A DNA stretch of 49,227 nt from CAYLSV01 sp964386435 (GCA_964386435.1 CAYLSV010000020.1:1-49227), one strand, 5' to 3'; positions 1 through 8,468 are shown, numbered from the stretch's first letter. The notes: generated by a model from the sequence alone, not told the origin. Numbers and translations: made by a program.

Positions 1-43
1 AGGCGGGCCTTCACAATCGAGTGCGGGTGATCTTGTATGTGAA

Positions 44-71
44 GCCCCGCCTCTACGAGACGGAGGCGGGG
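44..71. repeat. short inverted repeat downstream of dnaX
   Basis: Nine-base arms CCCCGCCTC (45-53) and GAGGCGGGG (63-71) enclose a 9-base loop. The hairpin lies just beyond the dnaX stop on the minus strand and could end its transcript, though no T-tract follows. The left arm with its loop, AGCCCCGCCTCTACG, matches the right arm of the larger element at 39411-39519 at all but one base, so it is probably a minor member of that repeat family. Confidence 0.5.
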
Positions 72-104
72 TCGGCGACGTCGAACATGAGGACAATCGG
101 ATGG

Positions 105-1857
105 TCACTCCACCTTCACGACCTGCCCGCCGAGCTCCTCAATGATCGCCTTCACCAGCTCGTCCTTGACCTCGTGCGGGCCGCGGCCGACGGTGGGTTC
201 GGGGGGCGGGGCGGGTGGGCCGACGCCGGGGGCGGCTTCTTGACCGACGGCGGCCGTCGGCGGGGCGGGGGCGATCTCGACGNNNNNNNNNNATAGCCGG
301 TCTCGTCGTGGACCCTCGCGATCGTCGCCGCGACCTCGGCTTCGTCGGCCTTGCGGGCGGCGAACTGGCCGCGGATGCGGTCCAGCGGGGCGGGGGCGAT
401 CTCGACGCGTATCGGCCGACGTCGCCCGGTGACGGCGGCCAAGGCGTCGGCGGCGATTTGGAGCTTGTCGCCCCGCTCAAGAATGCCGGCCGCGCTGGCG
501 GCGTCGGCGGGAAAGTGCAGCGTGGCCGCGTCGGCGGCGAGCTTCAGCCGGGCCTGCACCAGCAACCCGACGAGGCCGGGGTGGTCGCGGCCCACCCGCT
601 TCGCCAATTGCCCCAGCACGTCGCCCGCCGACACCGGCTCGGCTTCCGGCTCGGCCGTCGGTTCGGCCACCGGTTCGGGCTCGGCCGCGGGCTCAGGTCG
701 GGCGGCTACTTTTTTTTTACAGCGCCCCCGTCGCCGGCCAGCAGCTCGCCGATGGGCGTGAACTGCTCGGCCAGCGCCAGCCGCACGACCGTGGCGTCCA
801 ACAGCGCCCGCCCGGTGCCGCCGCGCAGGTTCCGCCGCAGCTCCTCCAGCAGCGCGATGTCCTGGGCGAGGGCCGCCGGCTCGAACTTCGCCGCCTGCTG
901 TGCCACCTGCTGCCGATCGAGCACCGGCGTCTCCACGAGGTCCGTCTGCTCACCGCACGCCCGAAGCAGCAGCAAATCCCGCAAATACTCCACCAACGCC
1001 CCGATTAGCGCCTCGCCGCCGAGCCCGGCGGTGAGCAGCTCGTCGACCTGCTGCAGGGCCGCCGCGACCTCGCCGGTGCCGATGGCGTCGACGAGGTCGA
1101 ACATCGCCTGCTGCCGCGGCAAGCCGAGCGTCGCCACCACGCGGTCGGCCGTCAATTTCTCGCCGCCGGGTAGGAGCCGGTCCAGCAGCGAGAGCGCGTC
1201 CCGCATCGACCCGTTGCCGGCCTTGGCCACCAGCAAGAGCGCCTCCTCGTCGGCCTCCAGATTTTCCTTGGCGATGATGTCGGCCAGGTGCCCGGCGATT
1301 TCGCGGGCGCCGATGCCGCGGAAGTCGAACCGTTGCACGCGGGAGAGGATCGTTGCCGGCACCTTCTCCGGCTCGGTGGTGGCGAGGATGAACTTCACGT
1401 GCCCCGGCGGCTCCTCCATAATCTTCAGCAGCGCGTTGAACGCCGCCTTCGAGAGCATGTGCACCTCGTCGATGATGTACACCTTGTACGGCGCCACCGC
1501 CGGGCGGAACGCGGCGTTGTCGATGATCTCGCGGACGTTGTCGACGCCGGTGTTGCTCGCCGCGTCGATCTCGATGACGTCCAGCGCCTCGCCGCGGTAG
1601 ATGGCCGCCTGGCCGGCCTCGTCGCCGGGGGCGTTGAGGGTGGCGGCGAGAATGCGCGCCATGCTCGTCTTGCCCACGCCGCGGGTGCCGCAAAAGAGGT
1701 AGGCATGGGCGACGCGGTCGGTGGCAATGGCCTTCTGAAGCGTCTGGGCGACGTGCTGCTGCCCAATCACTTCGTCGAACGTGCGGCTGCGGTACTTGCG
1801 GGCCAGCACCAGGTAAGGGCTGCCGCCGGCGGGTTGGGACGCATCAAGCTCGGCCAC
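105..1857 (-). CDS. dnaX: DNA polymerase III subunit gamma/tau
   Basis: Clamp-loader ATPase that loads the sliding clamp and, as tau, links polymerase to helicase. The N-terminal AAA+ module begins YLVLARKYRSRTFDEVIGQ and has Walker A GTRGVGKTS, Walker B IIDEVHML and sensor 1 FILATTEP. The zero frame stops at 706-708 directly after an A9 run, giving a gamma form of 383 residues. A -1 shift there opens a further frame: a conserved C-terminal domain, then the 10-N gap, a Pro/Ala-rich linker, and the ending IIEELGGQVVKVE at 105-107. The frames on the two sides of the gap differ, which means little because the gap length is arbitrary. I chose the GTG at 1857, just before the conserved N-terminus; an ATG at 1971 is possible but would overlap the divergent neighbour's leader. 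Confidence 0.88.
283..292. other. assembly gap inside dnaX
   Basis: Ten N, a placeholder size. The sequence immediately left of the gap (260-282) is an exact 23-base copy of 385-407, so the break sits at a short direct repeat. Both copies encode VEIAPAP in dnaX. Confidence 0.95.
706..720 (-). promoter_or_regulatory. dnaX slippery tract (programmed frameshift or slippage site)
   Basis: On the minus strand the codons read GTA AAA AAA AAG TAG, a run of exactly nine A (710-718) ending in a stop. The last part is the heptamer A AAA AAG, the E. coli dnaX -1 ribosomal slip site. A nine-A run is also what causes transcriptional slippage in Thermus dnaX. The downstream tau frame is reached by a -1 shift or by one added A, so the in-frame stop looks programmed rather than a sequencing error. 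Confidence 0.75.
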
Positions 1858-2005
1858 GGGCCGCCACTCTAGCCCCGGCCGCTCCGGGTCGTGTCGTGGG
1901 CATCGAGAAGACGGCGGTAGGCGCGCTCTCGCCGGTTCGCGGGGCTTGCCCCGGCCGGGGAGTCGTGGCATGCTGCGGCTGGTCCTTTGGCTTTGGGTGA
2001 TTGAC

Positions 2006-3382
2006 ATGAGTGACACGACGACCGTTGAGGTGGCCTGCCCCGACTGTGGCAAGGCGTTCCACGTCCCGCCGGGCAAGCTCGGCAAGCAGGCGGGGTGTCC
2101 GTGCGGCCGACGGTTCAAGCTGGAGACGCCCGCGGATGAACCGGCGGACGAGGACGGGATGTATGACCTGGCCGACGACTTGGACGACATCCCGGCGCTG
2201 TCGGCGTTGGCGGCGGGTGATTCGATGCTGAAGCCGGTCGAGCCGCCGCCGATGCCGGTGGGCGGGGCGGTGGCGATGCCGACGCCCGCGGCGGCGGTGG
2301 CCAAGCGGCGGAAGGCGGCGGTTGCGGAGCCGGCCGGCGGGAGCGTGATGCTCGGGCTGCTGTTCGCGCTCGTCGGGGCGGCGCTGGGGGCGCTTTTGTG
2401 GATCGGCTTCCGGTGGTTCGCCGGGTGGCAGGTGGGCATCTTGTTCGTCTGCGTCACCGGCTACCTCGCCGGGGTCGGATCGATTGTGGGGGCCAAGCGC
2501 GGGGGCGTGGGGCTGGCGATCGGGGCGGCGGCGTTCACCCTGCTGGGGGCGGTGGCGGCGAAGGCGGGCATCCTCGCATTCGTCGTCTGGCCGAGCATCG
2601 ACGCGCTGGTCGGCCAGGACTTCCCGCCCGAGCCGGAGGACGAATTTGCCTTCGTCGATCCGCTGGCCGAGTTGACGCCCATGCAGCGGGCGGCGCACTC
2701 TGGGGCCGAGGAATTGGTGCTCGAGGAGATGGGGCTGTCCCGCCAGGCGTACAACGAAACCAGCCGCTACGACGACGAGGTGGCGGACAAGACGATGGCG
2801 AAGGTGAGGGCGATGACCGACGCCGAACTCGCCGAGGCCGTGCGGCGGCAGCAGATCGTCGACGATCGGTTCGCGTTGGTGCAAAAGTTGATCGAGGAGC
2901 GGCACCCCAACCTCGACCTCTTCAGCCCCGCGGCCGACAGCCAGGTGTCGAACATCCGCGAGGAGGTCGAGGCGATGAGCGACGCCGAGGTGACGGCGGC
3001 GATGGCCGGCGACCGCCGCGAGCAGCAGGTGGAGGAGCTGGCCCAGGCGCTGGCGACCATCGAAGCCGGCCCGGCCCCGAGCGGGTTCGACAGCGACGAG
3101 GAATGGGCCGAGTGGTCAGAAACCCGCGACGCCGCCCTGGGCGACGCCCGCGCCGAGGCCAACGCGTTGGCCGACGACGAACTGCCCATCGCGCTCATCG
3201 AAGCCGAGGCGACCGCGGCCGAGGAGGCCAACGTGTTCGATGCCACGATCGACGACATCGATTTGGCTGCCAAACGAGTCCAAAGTGCGTGGACCCACAC
3301 GTTCAGCTGCAGCGACCCGGTCGTCCTGCTCCTGGGCATGGGCCTCGCCTTTGGCGTCGCCTACGTCGGCAAGCTTCGCTAG
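2006..3382 (+). CDS. zinc-ribbon membrane protein of unknown function
   Basis: 458 residues. The N-terminus has a small zinc ribbon with C11-x2-C14 and C31-x-C33, of the kind that opens many planctomycete membrane proteins. A Pro/Ala-rich linker follows, then about three hydrophobic helices (roughly residues 115-200), a long acidic helical region rich in Glu, Ala and Asp (about 225-425), and one last hydrophobic helix near the C-terminus. The acidic part repeats a pattern like MTDAELAEA and MSDAEVTAA, suggesting a degenerate helical repeat. I chose the ATG at 2006 because it places the zinc ribbon at the N-terminus; an in-frame upstream start at 1946 would add only low-complexity residues. 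It is divergent from dnaX. I do not recognise a specific function. Confidence 0.8.
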   Translation: MSDTTTVEVACPDCGKAFHVPPGKLGKQAGCPCGRRFKLETPADEPADEDGMYDLADDLDDIPALSALAAGDSMLKPVEPPPMPVGGAVAMPTPAAAVAKRRKAAVAEPAGGSVMLGLLFALVGAALGALLWIGFRWFAGWQVGILFVCVTGYLAGVGSIVGAKRGGVGLAIGAAAFTLLGAVAAKAGILAFVVWPSIDALVGQDFPPEPEDEFAFVDPLAELTPMQRAAHSGAEELVLEEMGLSRQAYNETSRYDDEVADKTMAKVRAMTDAELAEAVRRQQIVDDRFALVQKLIEERHPNLDLFSPAADSQVSNIREEVEAMSDAEVTAAMAGDRREQQVEELAQALATIEAGPAPSGFDSDEEWAEWSETRDAALGDARAEANALADDELPIALIEAEATAAEEANVFDATIDDIDLAAKRVQSAWTHTFSCSDPVVLLLGMGLAFGVAYVGKLR

Positions 3383-3385
3383 GGG

Positions 3386-3402
3386 GGATCGCGTCGCGAT
3401 CA
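3386..3402. terminator. hairpin between convergent genes
   Basis: Six-base perfect stem GATCGC (3387-3392) / GCGATC (3396-3401) with loop GTC, flanked by G and C runs. It lies right after the zinc-ribbon gene stop and overlaps the stop of the convergent NTPase gene. There is no T-tract, so a bidirectional termination role is inference. Confidence 0.35.
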
Positions 3403-3921
3403 CCCGTTGCCGCCCACAACTCGGACCAGCGCCAGCACCGCCGCGTGGGCGTAGTACGCCCGGCGGGTGATGACGCCGCGGGTCAGGCGACCGACGGTGC
3501 CGCCGCGGGTTTTGTTGCCGTGGGTGCCGTGCAGGGCGTCGTCGGCGGGGCCGAGTTCGTCGCCGGCGAGGACGCGCTCGGCAAGGGCGGGCGGCAGCTC
3601 GAAGGTGGCGGTCCGGGCGGTGCCGATGCGGCCGTCGGCGTGCTCGGCGACGAGCCAGGCCATCGCGTCGACTTGACCCAATCGGCCGACGGCGTGGATC
3701 AAACCGCCCTCGATGCCGACCCAGACGTCGGCCGCCTCGCGTTTGGCGTCGGCGAGGCGGTGGCGAGCGCCGGCGAGCGTCTCCTCATCGCCCCACGGCT
3801 GCGAGGGCACACCACTGGCCGCCGCGATGCCGATGACATCGGCCGCAACGCTCAGCGCCGCCACCGCGTCGGCGACCGCGCCGATCTTCACGGGGTTTGT
3901 TGAGGCGACGATTATCTTCAC
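3400..3921 (-). CDS. DUF84 inosine/xanthosine triphosphatase (YjjX-like)
   Basis: 173 residues. Starts KIIVASTNPVKIGAV, the phosphate-binding opening typical of the YjjX/Maf-Ham1-like fold. It continues with the central VWVGIEGGL segment and the conserved DDALHGTHGNKTRGGTVG region, followed by LTRGVITRRAYYAHA. The family hydrolyses non-canonical purine triphosphates (ITP, XTP) and so cleans the nucleotide pool. The GTG start at 3921 overlaps the stop of the upstream symporter gene by four bases (GTGA), which implies translational coupling. Length matches the family. The exact substrate is not visible from sequence. Confidence 0.85.
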   Translation of the reverse strand: MKIIVASTNPVKIGAVADAVAALSVAADVIGIAAASGVPSQPWGDEETLAGARHRLADAKREAADVWVGIEGGLIHAVGRLGQVDAMAWLVAEHADGRIGTARTATFELPPALAERVLAGDELGPADDALHGTHGNKTRGGTVGRLTRGVITRRAYYAHAAVLALVRVVGGNG

Positions 3922-5681
3922 ACCGCCATCTCCCGCGGCGTCCGCTTGAGGTCGACGAACAGGTACGCCGACGTGGCGAGCCAGATGGCCCCGACGACGG
4001 CGAGTTGGTTCCACTCCCGCAGCACGACGAGCATGGGCAGCATGAACATCTTGACCTGCCAAATGAGCGCCATGACCAGCCGGAACACGTCGTCCGCCGC
4101 CTGCCGCCTGTCGCCGGGCGTCTGCCACCCTCGCGGCCACAGGCCCCACGGCTTGATCTGCTCGTAAAACGACCTCAGCCGCTCGCCTGGCACCGGCTGC
4201 GTCAGGAGCGCCACGGCGATCGACCCCGCCCCGCTGACGATGAGCAACACGGCGATCTCCAGCGGCTCCTGCACGTGATTGGGCGCGAACCACCCGGTTT
4301 GCTTGTTCAGCCAGATCAGCACGCTGGTGACGAACCCCGCCGCCACGCCCGCGGCGAAGCCGTAGCCGTTGAACCGCGCCCAGAACCACCGCAGCGCGAA
4401 AGGCACCAAAAACCCGGGAAAAAACGAGACGACAATGCCCGTCCAGATGTTCACCACGCCCGTGCCGATGGCCAGCAGCGACAGCGTGATGGCAAGGCCG
4501 ACGACGACGATCGCCGCGCTGGCGGCGTAGCCGACGTACACCTCCGTCTTCCCGCCGGTCCGCCGGGTCAGCGGGTTCCAGAGGTCCTTGACGACGTAGC
4601 TCGCCCCGGCGTTGATCGTCGAGTCGAACGTGCTCATGCTCGCCGCGAGGAGCGCCGCCACGGCCAAACCGCGGATGCCGGCGGGGAACAGGTCGCTGAG
4701 CAACAAACCGCTCAGGATGTCCTCCGGGTTCTCCCGGCCGATGCCGCCGTGAATCGCCAGCACGGCGAAGCCCATGACCATTGGCCAGCGGAACGTGAAC
4801 AACACCGCCCACAGCATGGACAGCTTCACCGTTTCGCGGTCGCTTTTGGCCGCGTAGTACCGCTGGGCCATGTACGCGCTGCCGCCCGAGCCGCCTAGGC
4901 CCTCCAGCACACCCTTGGCCGCGAAGAACAAGAGCGCCAGCCAGAGGAAGTTGCCGTAGTCCGGCAGCCCCGACTCCGCCGGCGGCGCGTCGAGCGTCGC
5001 CTGCGGCCACGCCGTGTTGCTCGCGGCGCCGGGCCACATCTCGGGCGTGATCTCCGGCACGACGTTGAACGCCGCGACGCTCACGTAGATCGCCGCCACG
5101 CCGATCAGGAACGCCTGGAACACATCGGTCCAGATCACGCCGTAGAGGCCGCTGGCCAGCGTGTACGCCAGCGCGATGAGCGCCAGCACCACGGCCGCGG
5201 TGGTGGGCGAGACGCCGTCGACGAACTGCGTGGTGAACTTCGCCGCGGCCGTCAGGAAGAACGTGACCATCAGCACGGTGATCACCAGGTACGTCAGCGC
5301 CGCCGTGTACCGCGCCACTTGCCCGGCCGTGCCCTCGCCGAACCGCAGGACCATCCACTCGGCCGTGGTCGTCACCCGGCTGCGGCGGTGCCACTTGCCC
5401 ATGAACGCCAGCCACACCGCGATCGGCAGCACCACGCCGCCCCGCATCTCTATGAAAAAACCCTGCAAGCCGAACTGGTAGACGAGCGCGATGATCGTCA
5501 CCGTCCCGGCCACGTCGAGGTTGCTCGACATGCCGCTGGCCCCCAGCGCCCACCACGGCGTGTTCCGCCCGGCCAGAAAGTAATCCTCCCCCGACCGCCC
5601 GGCCCGACGGGTGAGCAGCGCCCCGATCGTCACCAGCCCGAGCAGGTAAATCGCCACGACCACGTAGTCCAACAGCTGCAT
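3918..5681 (-). CDS. sodium:solute symporter (SSS family)
   Basis: 587 residues, membrane protein with about 13 hydrophobic segments. The N-terminus MQLLDYVVVAIYLLGLVTIG, the motif YFLAGRNTPWWALGASGMSSN and the later AASMSTFDSTINAGASYVVKDLW are characteristic of the sodium:solute symporter (SGLT-like) family, including the sodium-site serine/threonine region in the eighth helix. It imports a small solute, often a sugar, using the sodium gradient; the solute cannot be read from the sequence. The C-terminal tail carries two extra hydrophobic stretches beyond the core. It is co-transcribed with the DUF84 NTPase, overlapping by four bases. Confidence 0.88.
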   Translation of the reverse strand: MQLLDYVVVAIYLLGLVTIGALLTRRAGRSGEDYFLAGRNTPWWALGASGMSSNLDVAGTVTIIALVYQFGLQGFFIEMRGGVVLPIAVWLAFMGKWHRRSRVTTTAEWMVLRFGEGTAGQVARYTAALTYLVITVLMVTFFLTAAAKFTTQFVDGVSPTTAAVVLALIALAYTLASGLYGVIWTDVFQAFLIGVAAIYVSVAAFNVVPEITPEMWPGAASNTAWPQATLDAPPAESGLPDYGNFLWLALLFFAAKGVLEGLGGSGGSAYMAQRYYAAKSDRETVKLSMLWAVLFTFRWPMVMGFAVLAIHGGIGRENPEDILSGLLLSDLFPAGIRGLAVAALLAASMSTFDSTINAGASYVVKDLWNPLTRRTGGKTEVYVGYAASAAIVVVGLAITLSLLAIGTGVVNIWTGIVVSFFPGFLVPFALRWFWARFNGYGFAAGVAAGFVTSVLIWLNKQTGWFAPNHVQEPLEIAVLLIVSGAGSIAVALLTQPVPGERLRSFYEQIKPWGLWPRGWQTPGDRRQAADDVFRLVMALIWQVKMFMLPMLVVLREWNQLAVVGAIWLATSAYLFVDLKRTPREMAV

Positions 5682-5745
5682 CGGCGGCCGAGGGTAATGA
5701 AGAACGGGCGTCGGTGAAAGTGAGCCACTTCGTCCGCAATCGAGG

Positions 5746-5842
5746 GACCGGACCTCCGCCGCGTGGCGGCGGGGCTGCGCCCGGATCGGAAGTTGCGCGG
5801 ACAGCAGGCGCAGCCCCGCCGCTTCGAGGCGGAGGTCCGGTC
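5746..5842. repeat. nested intergenic inverted repeat, copy 1
   Basis: Arms of 36 bases at 5746-5781 and 5807-5842 are reverse complements except for about five central bases, with a 25-base spacer. Each arm contains the core GCGGCGGGGCTGCGC shared with the element at 39411-39519, where the two variable positions are A instead of G. The element sits between divergent genes (symporter and lipoprotein), so it is not simply a terminator. Confidence 0.85.
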
Positions 5843-5861
5843 GGTTGCCGTAACGTTGGTC

Positions 5862-6686
5862 ATGCGGTGGCTCCTCCTTCTCGCCCTCCTCCTGCCCACC
5901 GCCTGCGACACCGAGCCTGCCGCCAACGTGGGGCCGCGGCGGATCGCCTCGCTGTCGCCGGCGGTCACGTCGCTGCTGCGGGCCGGGGGCATGGGCGGGC
6001 AGATCGTCGCCGTGAGCAACTTCGAGCCGGGCAAGACGGAGCTGCCGCGGGTGGGCGATTACCTGACCATCGACTGGGAGCAACTCGCCGCGAGCGGGGC
6101 CGACGTGATGATCGTGCAGGGCGAGCCGAACCGGCTGCCCGAGGGGCTGATTGAACGGGCGGCCGCGCTGGGCGTGGCGGTGGAGACGGTGCAGATCGAC
6201 GTGCTGAACGACGTGCCGGCGGTGATGGAGCAGCTGCGGGTGCATGCCGACGACGAGGCGTCGGTGTTTGACGCCATCGGCCAATGGCGGGCGCGGATGC
6301 TCGCCGTCGAGCAGGCGACGCTGGATCGACCGAAGGTCCGCACGCTCATCGCCGCCAGCCTCAGCGGCGGGCAGGTGCTCATCGCCGGGCGGGGGACGTA
6401 CCTGGACGAACTGCTCGCGCTCGCCGGCGGGGAGAACGCAACCGACGCCGAGGGCTGGGTGACGCTCGACGCCGAAGCGCTCTCGGCGACGGAGCCGGCG
6501 CTCGTCGTGCATCTGTTGCCGACCCCGAGCGATCAGACGCGAGCCGAGGCCGCCGAGGCGTGGCCGCGGATGTTGCCGGGCTTGCCGGTTGAAACGCTCG
6601 ACGAAGCCGACGTGTTGCTGCCGGGCTACAACACGGCGCGGCTGGCCGAGCAGCTCGCCGCCGTGCTCGAAAGGCACCGCCCGTAG
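5862..6686 (+). CDS. BtuF-like periplasmic binding lipoprotein (ABC transporter)
   Basis: 274 residues. Signal peptide MRWLLLLALLLPTAC with a lipobox LPTAC, so the mature protein is probably lipid-anchored at Cys15. The body follows the cobalamin/iron-siderophore binding protein fold: RRIASLSPAVTSLLRAGG near the N-terminus, then GDYLTIDWEQLAASGADVMI, and a long linking helix around residues 120-145. It would deliver a corrinoid, haem or iron chelate to an ABC importer, but no permease or ATPase gene lies nearby, so the partner must be elsewhere. The ATG at 5862 is the only start giving a signal peptide. It is followed after eight bases by the M24 peptidase gene. Confidence 0.78.
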   Translation: MRWLLLLALLLPTACDTEPAANVGPRRIASLSPAVTSLLRAGGMGGQIVAVSNFEPGKTELPRVGDYLTIDWEQLAASGADVMIVQGEPNRLPEGLIERAAALGVAVETVQIDVLNDVPAVMEQLRVHADDEASVFDAIGQWRARMLAVEQATLDRPKVRTLIAASLSGGQVLIAGRGTYLDELLALAGGENATDAEGWVTLDAEALSATEPALVVHLLPTPSDQTRAEAAEAWPRMLPGLPVETLDEADVLLPGYNTARLAEQLAAVLERHRP

Positions 6687-6694
6687 GCTGCGGC

Positions 6695-7798
6695 ATGCCC
6701 CTGCTCTTCGCCGGCGTGCCGCTTTCGAACAAGGCGCTGTACCACCGCATGCGGTTCGCCTGCGGCGACCCGGCGGCGTGGATGACGCTGCCCGACAACT
6801 CGTCGCTGCTGCTGGTGCGGGACATCGAGGTCTCGCGGGCAAGGCAGGCGGCGCGGGCCGATTGGGTGGCGTCGCCGGAGGACTTCGAGCCGGCGGGCGG
6901 ATTGTCCGGTGACCGCGAAACGGCTGTCGCCCAAGCCACGGCCGAGGCGTTGCGGCGACAAGGCGTCGCAGAGGTGACGGCCGACCGGACGCTGCCGCTG
7001 CTGTTCGCCGACGTGCTGCGGGAAGCTGGCATCGCCGTCACCTGCGACCGGCTGCTGGGCGTGACCGAGCGCCGAGCGAAAGATGAGGCGGAACTCGCCG
7101 CCCTCGCCGCCGCCCAGCGAGATACGATCGCCGCTGTCGAGCACGGCGTGCAGATGATCACCACCGCCGACGTGGCCGATGGCGTGCTGACGGTCGGCGG
7201 CGAGCCGCTGACAAGCGAGCGGGTGCGGGCGGCGATCGAGTTGTTCCTGATCAACCGCGGTTTGCGCAGCGACAGCGGCATGATCGTCGCCGGCGGCCCA
7301 CACGCCGGCGATTGCCACGAGCGCGGCAGTGGCGTGCTGCGGCCAAGCGAGCCGGTGATCATCGACGTGTTCCCGCGGCACGCCGAGAGTTTATATGTCG
7401 GTGATTGCACCCGCACCTGCTGCCCCGGCGAGCCGCCCGCGTGGTACACGAGGGCCCGCGCCGCGGTCCTCGAGGCCAAGGCCGCCGCCGAGGCCGCCCT
7501 CGCCCCCGGCGTCACCGGTGCCGCCGTCCACGCCGCCGCCGTCGCCGTCCTCGAGCAACACGGCTTCCGCTACGGCCAATCGCGACAAGGCAACGAGTTC
7601 ACCCAACCCCACGGCACCGGCCACGGCGTCGGCCTCGACCTCCACGAGCCGCCCCTGCTCGACCCCAAAGGCGGCCCGCTGGTCGAGGGCGACGTCGTCA
7701 CCATCGAGCCCGGCCTCTACGCCAACGGCCTCGGCGGCGTCCGTGAGGAGGACATGCTCACCATCACAAGCACCGGCAGCCGCCGGTTGGGCGGGTGA
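6695..7798 (+). CDS. M24 family metallopeptidase (Xaa-Pro peptidase-like)
   Basis: 367 residues with the pita-bread fold of aminopeptidase P and methionine aminopeptidase. The expected dinuclear metal ligands are visible: Asp in VIIDVFPR, Asp in YVGDCTRT, His in HGTGHGVGLDLHEPP, Glu in VTIEPGLY and Glu in GGVREEDM. The first third corresponds to the creatinase-type N-terminal domain but is short. It is cytoplasmic, with no signal peptide, and probably removes N-terminal residues from peptides with proline in second place; the exact specificity is uncertain. It is eight bases downstream of the lipoprotein gene and convergent with the small gene pair that follows. Confidence 0.87.
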   Translation: MPLLFAGVPLSNKALYHRMRFACGDPAAWMTLPDNSSLLLVRDIEVSRARQAARADWVASPEDFEPAGGLSGDRETAVAQATAEALRRQGVAEVTADRTLPLLFADVLREAGIAVTCDRLLGVTERRAKDEAELAALAAAQRDTIAAVEHGVQMITTADVADGVLTVGGEPLTSERVRAAIELFLINRGLRSDSGMIVAGGPHAGDCHERGSGVLRPSEPVIIDVFPRHAESLYVGDCTRTCCPGEPPAWYTRARAAVLEAKAAAEAALAPGVTGAAVHAAAVAVLEQHGFRYGQSRQGNEFTQPHGTGHGVGLDLHEPPLLDPKGGPLVEGDVVTIEPGLYANGLGGVREEDMLTITSTGSRRLGG

Positions 7799-7801
7799 GG
7801 T

Positions 7802-8068
7802 TTACCAATCCTCAAAAGGCAAGGCCTCTTCGTAGATACCGTCGAGGATCAGAATGCGGTCCGTGCGGTGGAGTCGAACGTCAACCGCGATGAGGTTGGT
7901 GAACCGCCCGTACGTGACCACTCGTGGCGTCATAAAGTCCGGCTCAAGCCCATTGGTGAGGCGGTCAACGGCTTCCTCCAGGAGATCGAGAATCAGCTCC
8001 TGCAACTCCACGTCCAGCTCCCGGAATTGCTCACGCACTTCGCCGGCTATGCGGTAGTCCCAGCTCAC
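7802..8068 (-). CDS. small RelE/ParE-like protein (possible toxin)
   Basis: 88 residues. The layout resembles the RelE/ParE fold: an N-terminal YRIAGEVREQF strand, two helices (LDVELQELILDLLEEAVDRL), then a beta-sheet part with VTYGRFTNLIAVDVRLHRTDRILILDGIYEEALPF. The similarity is of pattern only and I cannot confirm a family. Its start lies inside the end of the upstream gene (overlap 8031-8068), as is common in toxin-antitoxin operons. Alternative: a conserved hypothetical protein with no toxin role. Confidence 0.55.
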   Translation of the reverse strand: MSWDYRIAGEVREQFRELDVELQELILDLLEEAVDRLTNGLEPDFMTPRVVTYGRFTNLIAVDVRLHRTDRILILDGIYEEALPFEDW

Positions 8069-8468
8069 GCCGCACCTCCTCGCCCGTGTAGTATTTCTGG
8101 TTCTTTGGGACCTTACGCAGTGCGTCGAGATCGCGGCGGAGCACGCCCTTCATCGATACGTACGCGATGACCAGCGGGCGCAATTCTTCAGGATCTTGCG
8201 AGTTCAAGCCGGTCGCCTTGAGTCGCGCCTTCACGGCGTCCACCCGGTCCAGCCACGCCTGATACACCGCCCGCACCTCCGCCGCCCGCCGGTCCACGTC
8301 GGGTCCGAACGTCGTTGGAGCGGTGTCTTTGGAGAAAGTGATCATCAGCTCGTACTCGCCGACGAGTGCGGCGGCCACCCGCAATGCCTCGTCGCGGGTC
8401 AGGTCACGGTCCTTCGGGATGAGGTCTTCCGGCAACATCCCCCCATCGTACCCGAATTGTCGCGTCAT
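8031..8468 (-). CDS. hypothetical protein, possible antitoxin partner
   Basis: 145 residues, mostly helical and charged, with no motif I recognise. The C-terminus KYYTGEEVRRELGLPHS has the look of a helix-turn-helix or operator-binding tail. The ATG at 8468 follows the rfbC stop with no gap (TAGATG), suggesting translational coupling; an internal ATG at 8438 is also possible. Overlap of 38 bases with the RelE/ParE-like gene downstream suggests the two proteins act together. A toxin-antitoxin role is inference from gene order and size. Confidence 0.55.
   Translation of the reverse strand: MTRQFGYDGGMLPEDLIPKDRDLTRDEALRVAAALVGEYELMITFSKDTAPTTFGPDVDRRAAEVRAVYQAWLDRVDAVKARLKATGLNSQDPEELRPLVIAYVSMKGVLRRDLDALRKVPKNQKYYTGEEVRRELGLPHSRRSA

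Noticed and set aside
706..708. Stop in dnaX as a sequencing error
   Set aside because: The A9 run, the A AAA AAG heptamer and the conserved downstream frame match known programmed dnaX sites, although raw reads would settle it.
5747..5842. Insertion sequence remnant at the 5.7 kb inverted repeat
   Set aside because: No transposase remnant or target-site duplication is visible; a REP-like element fits better.
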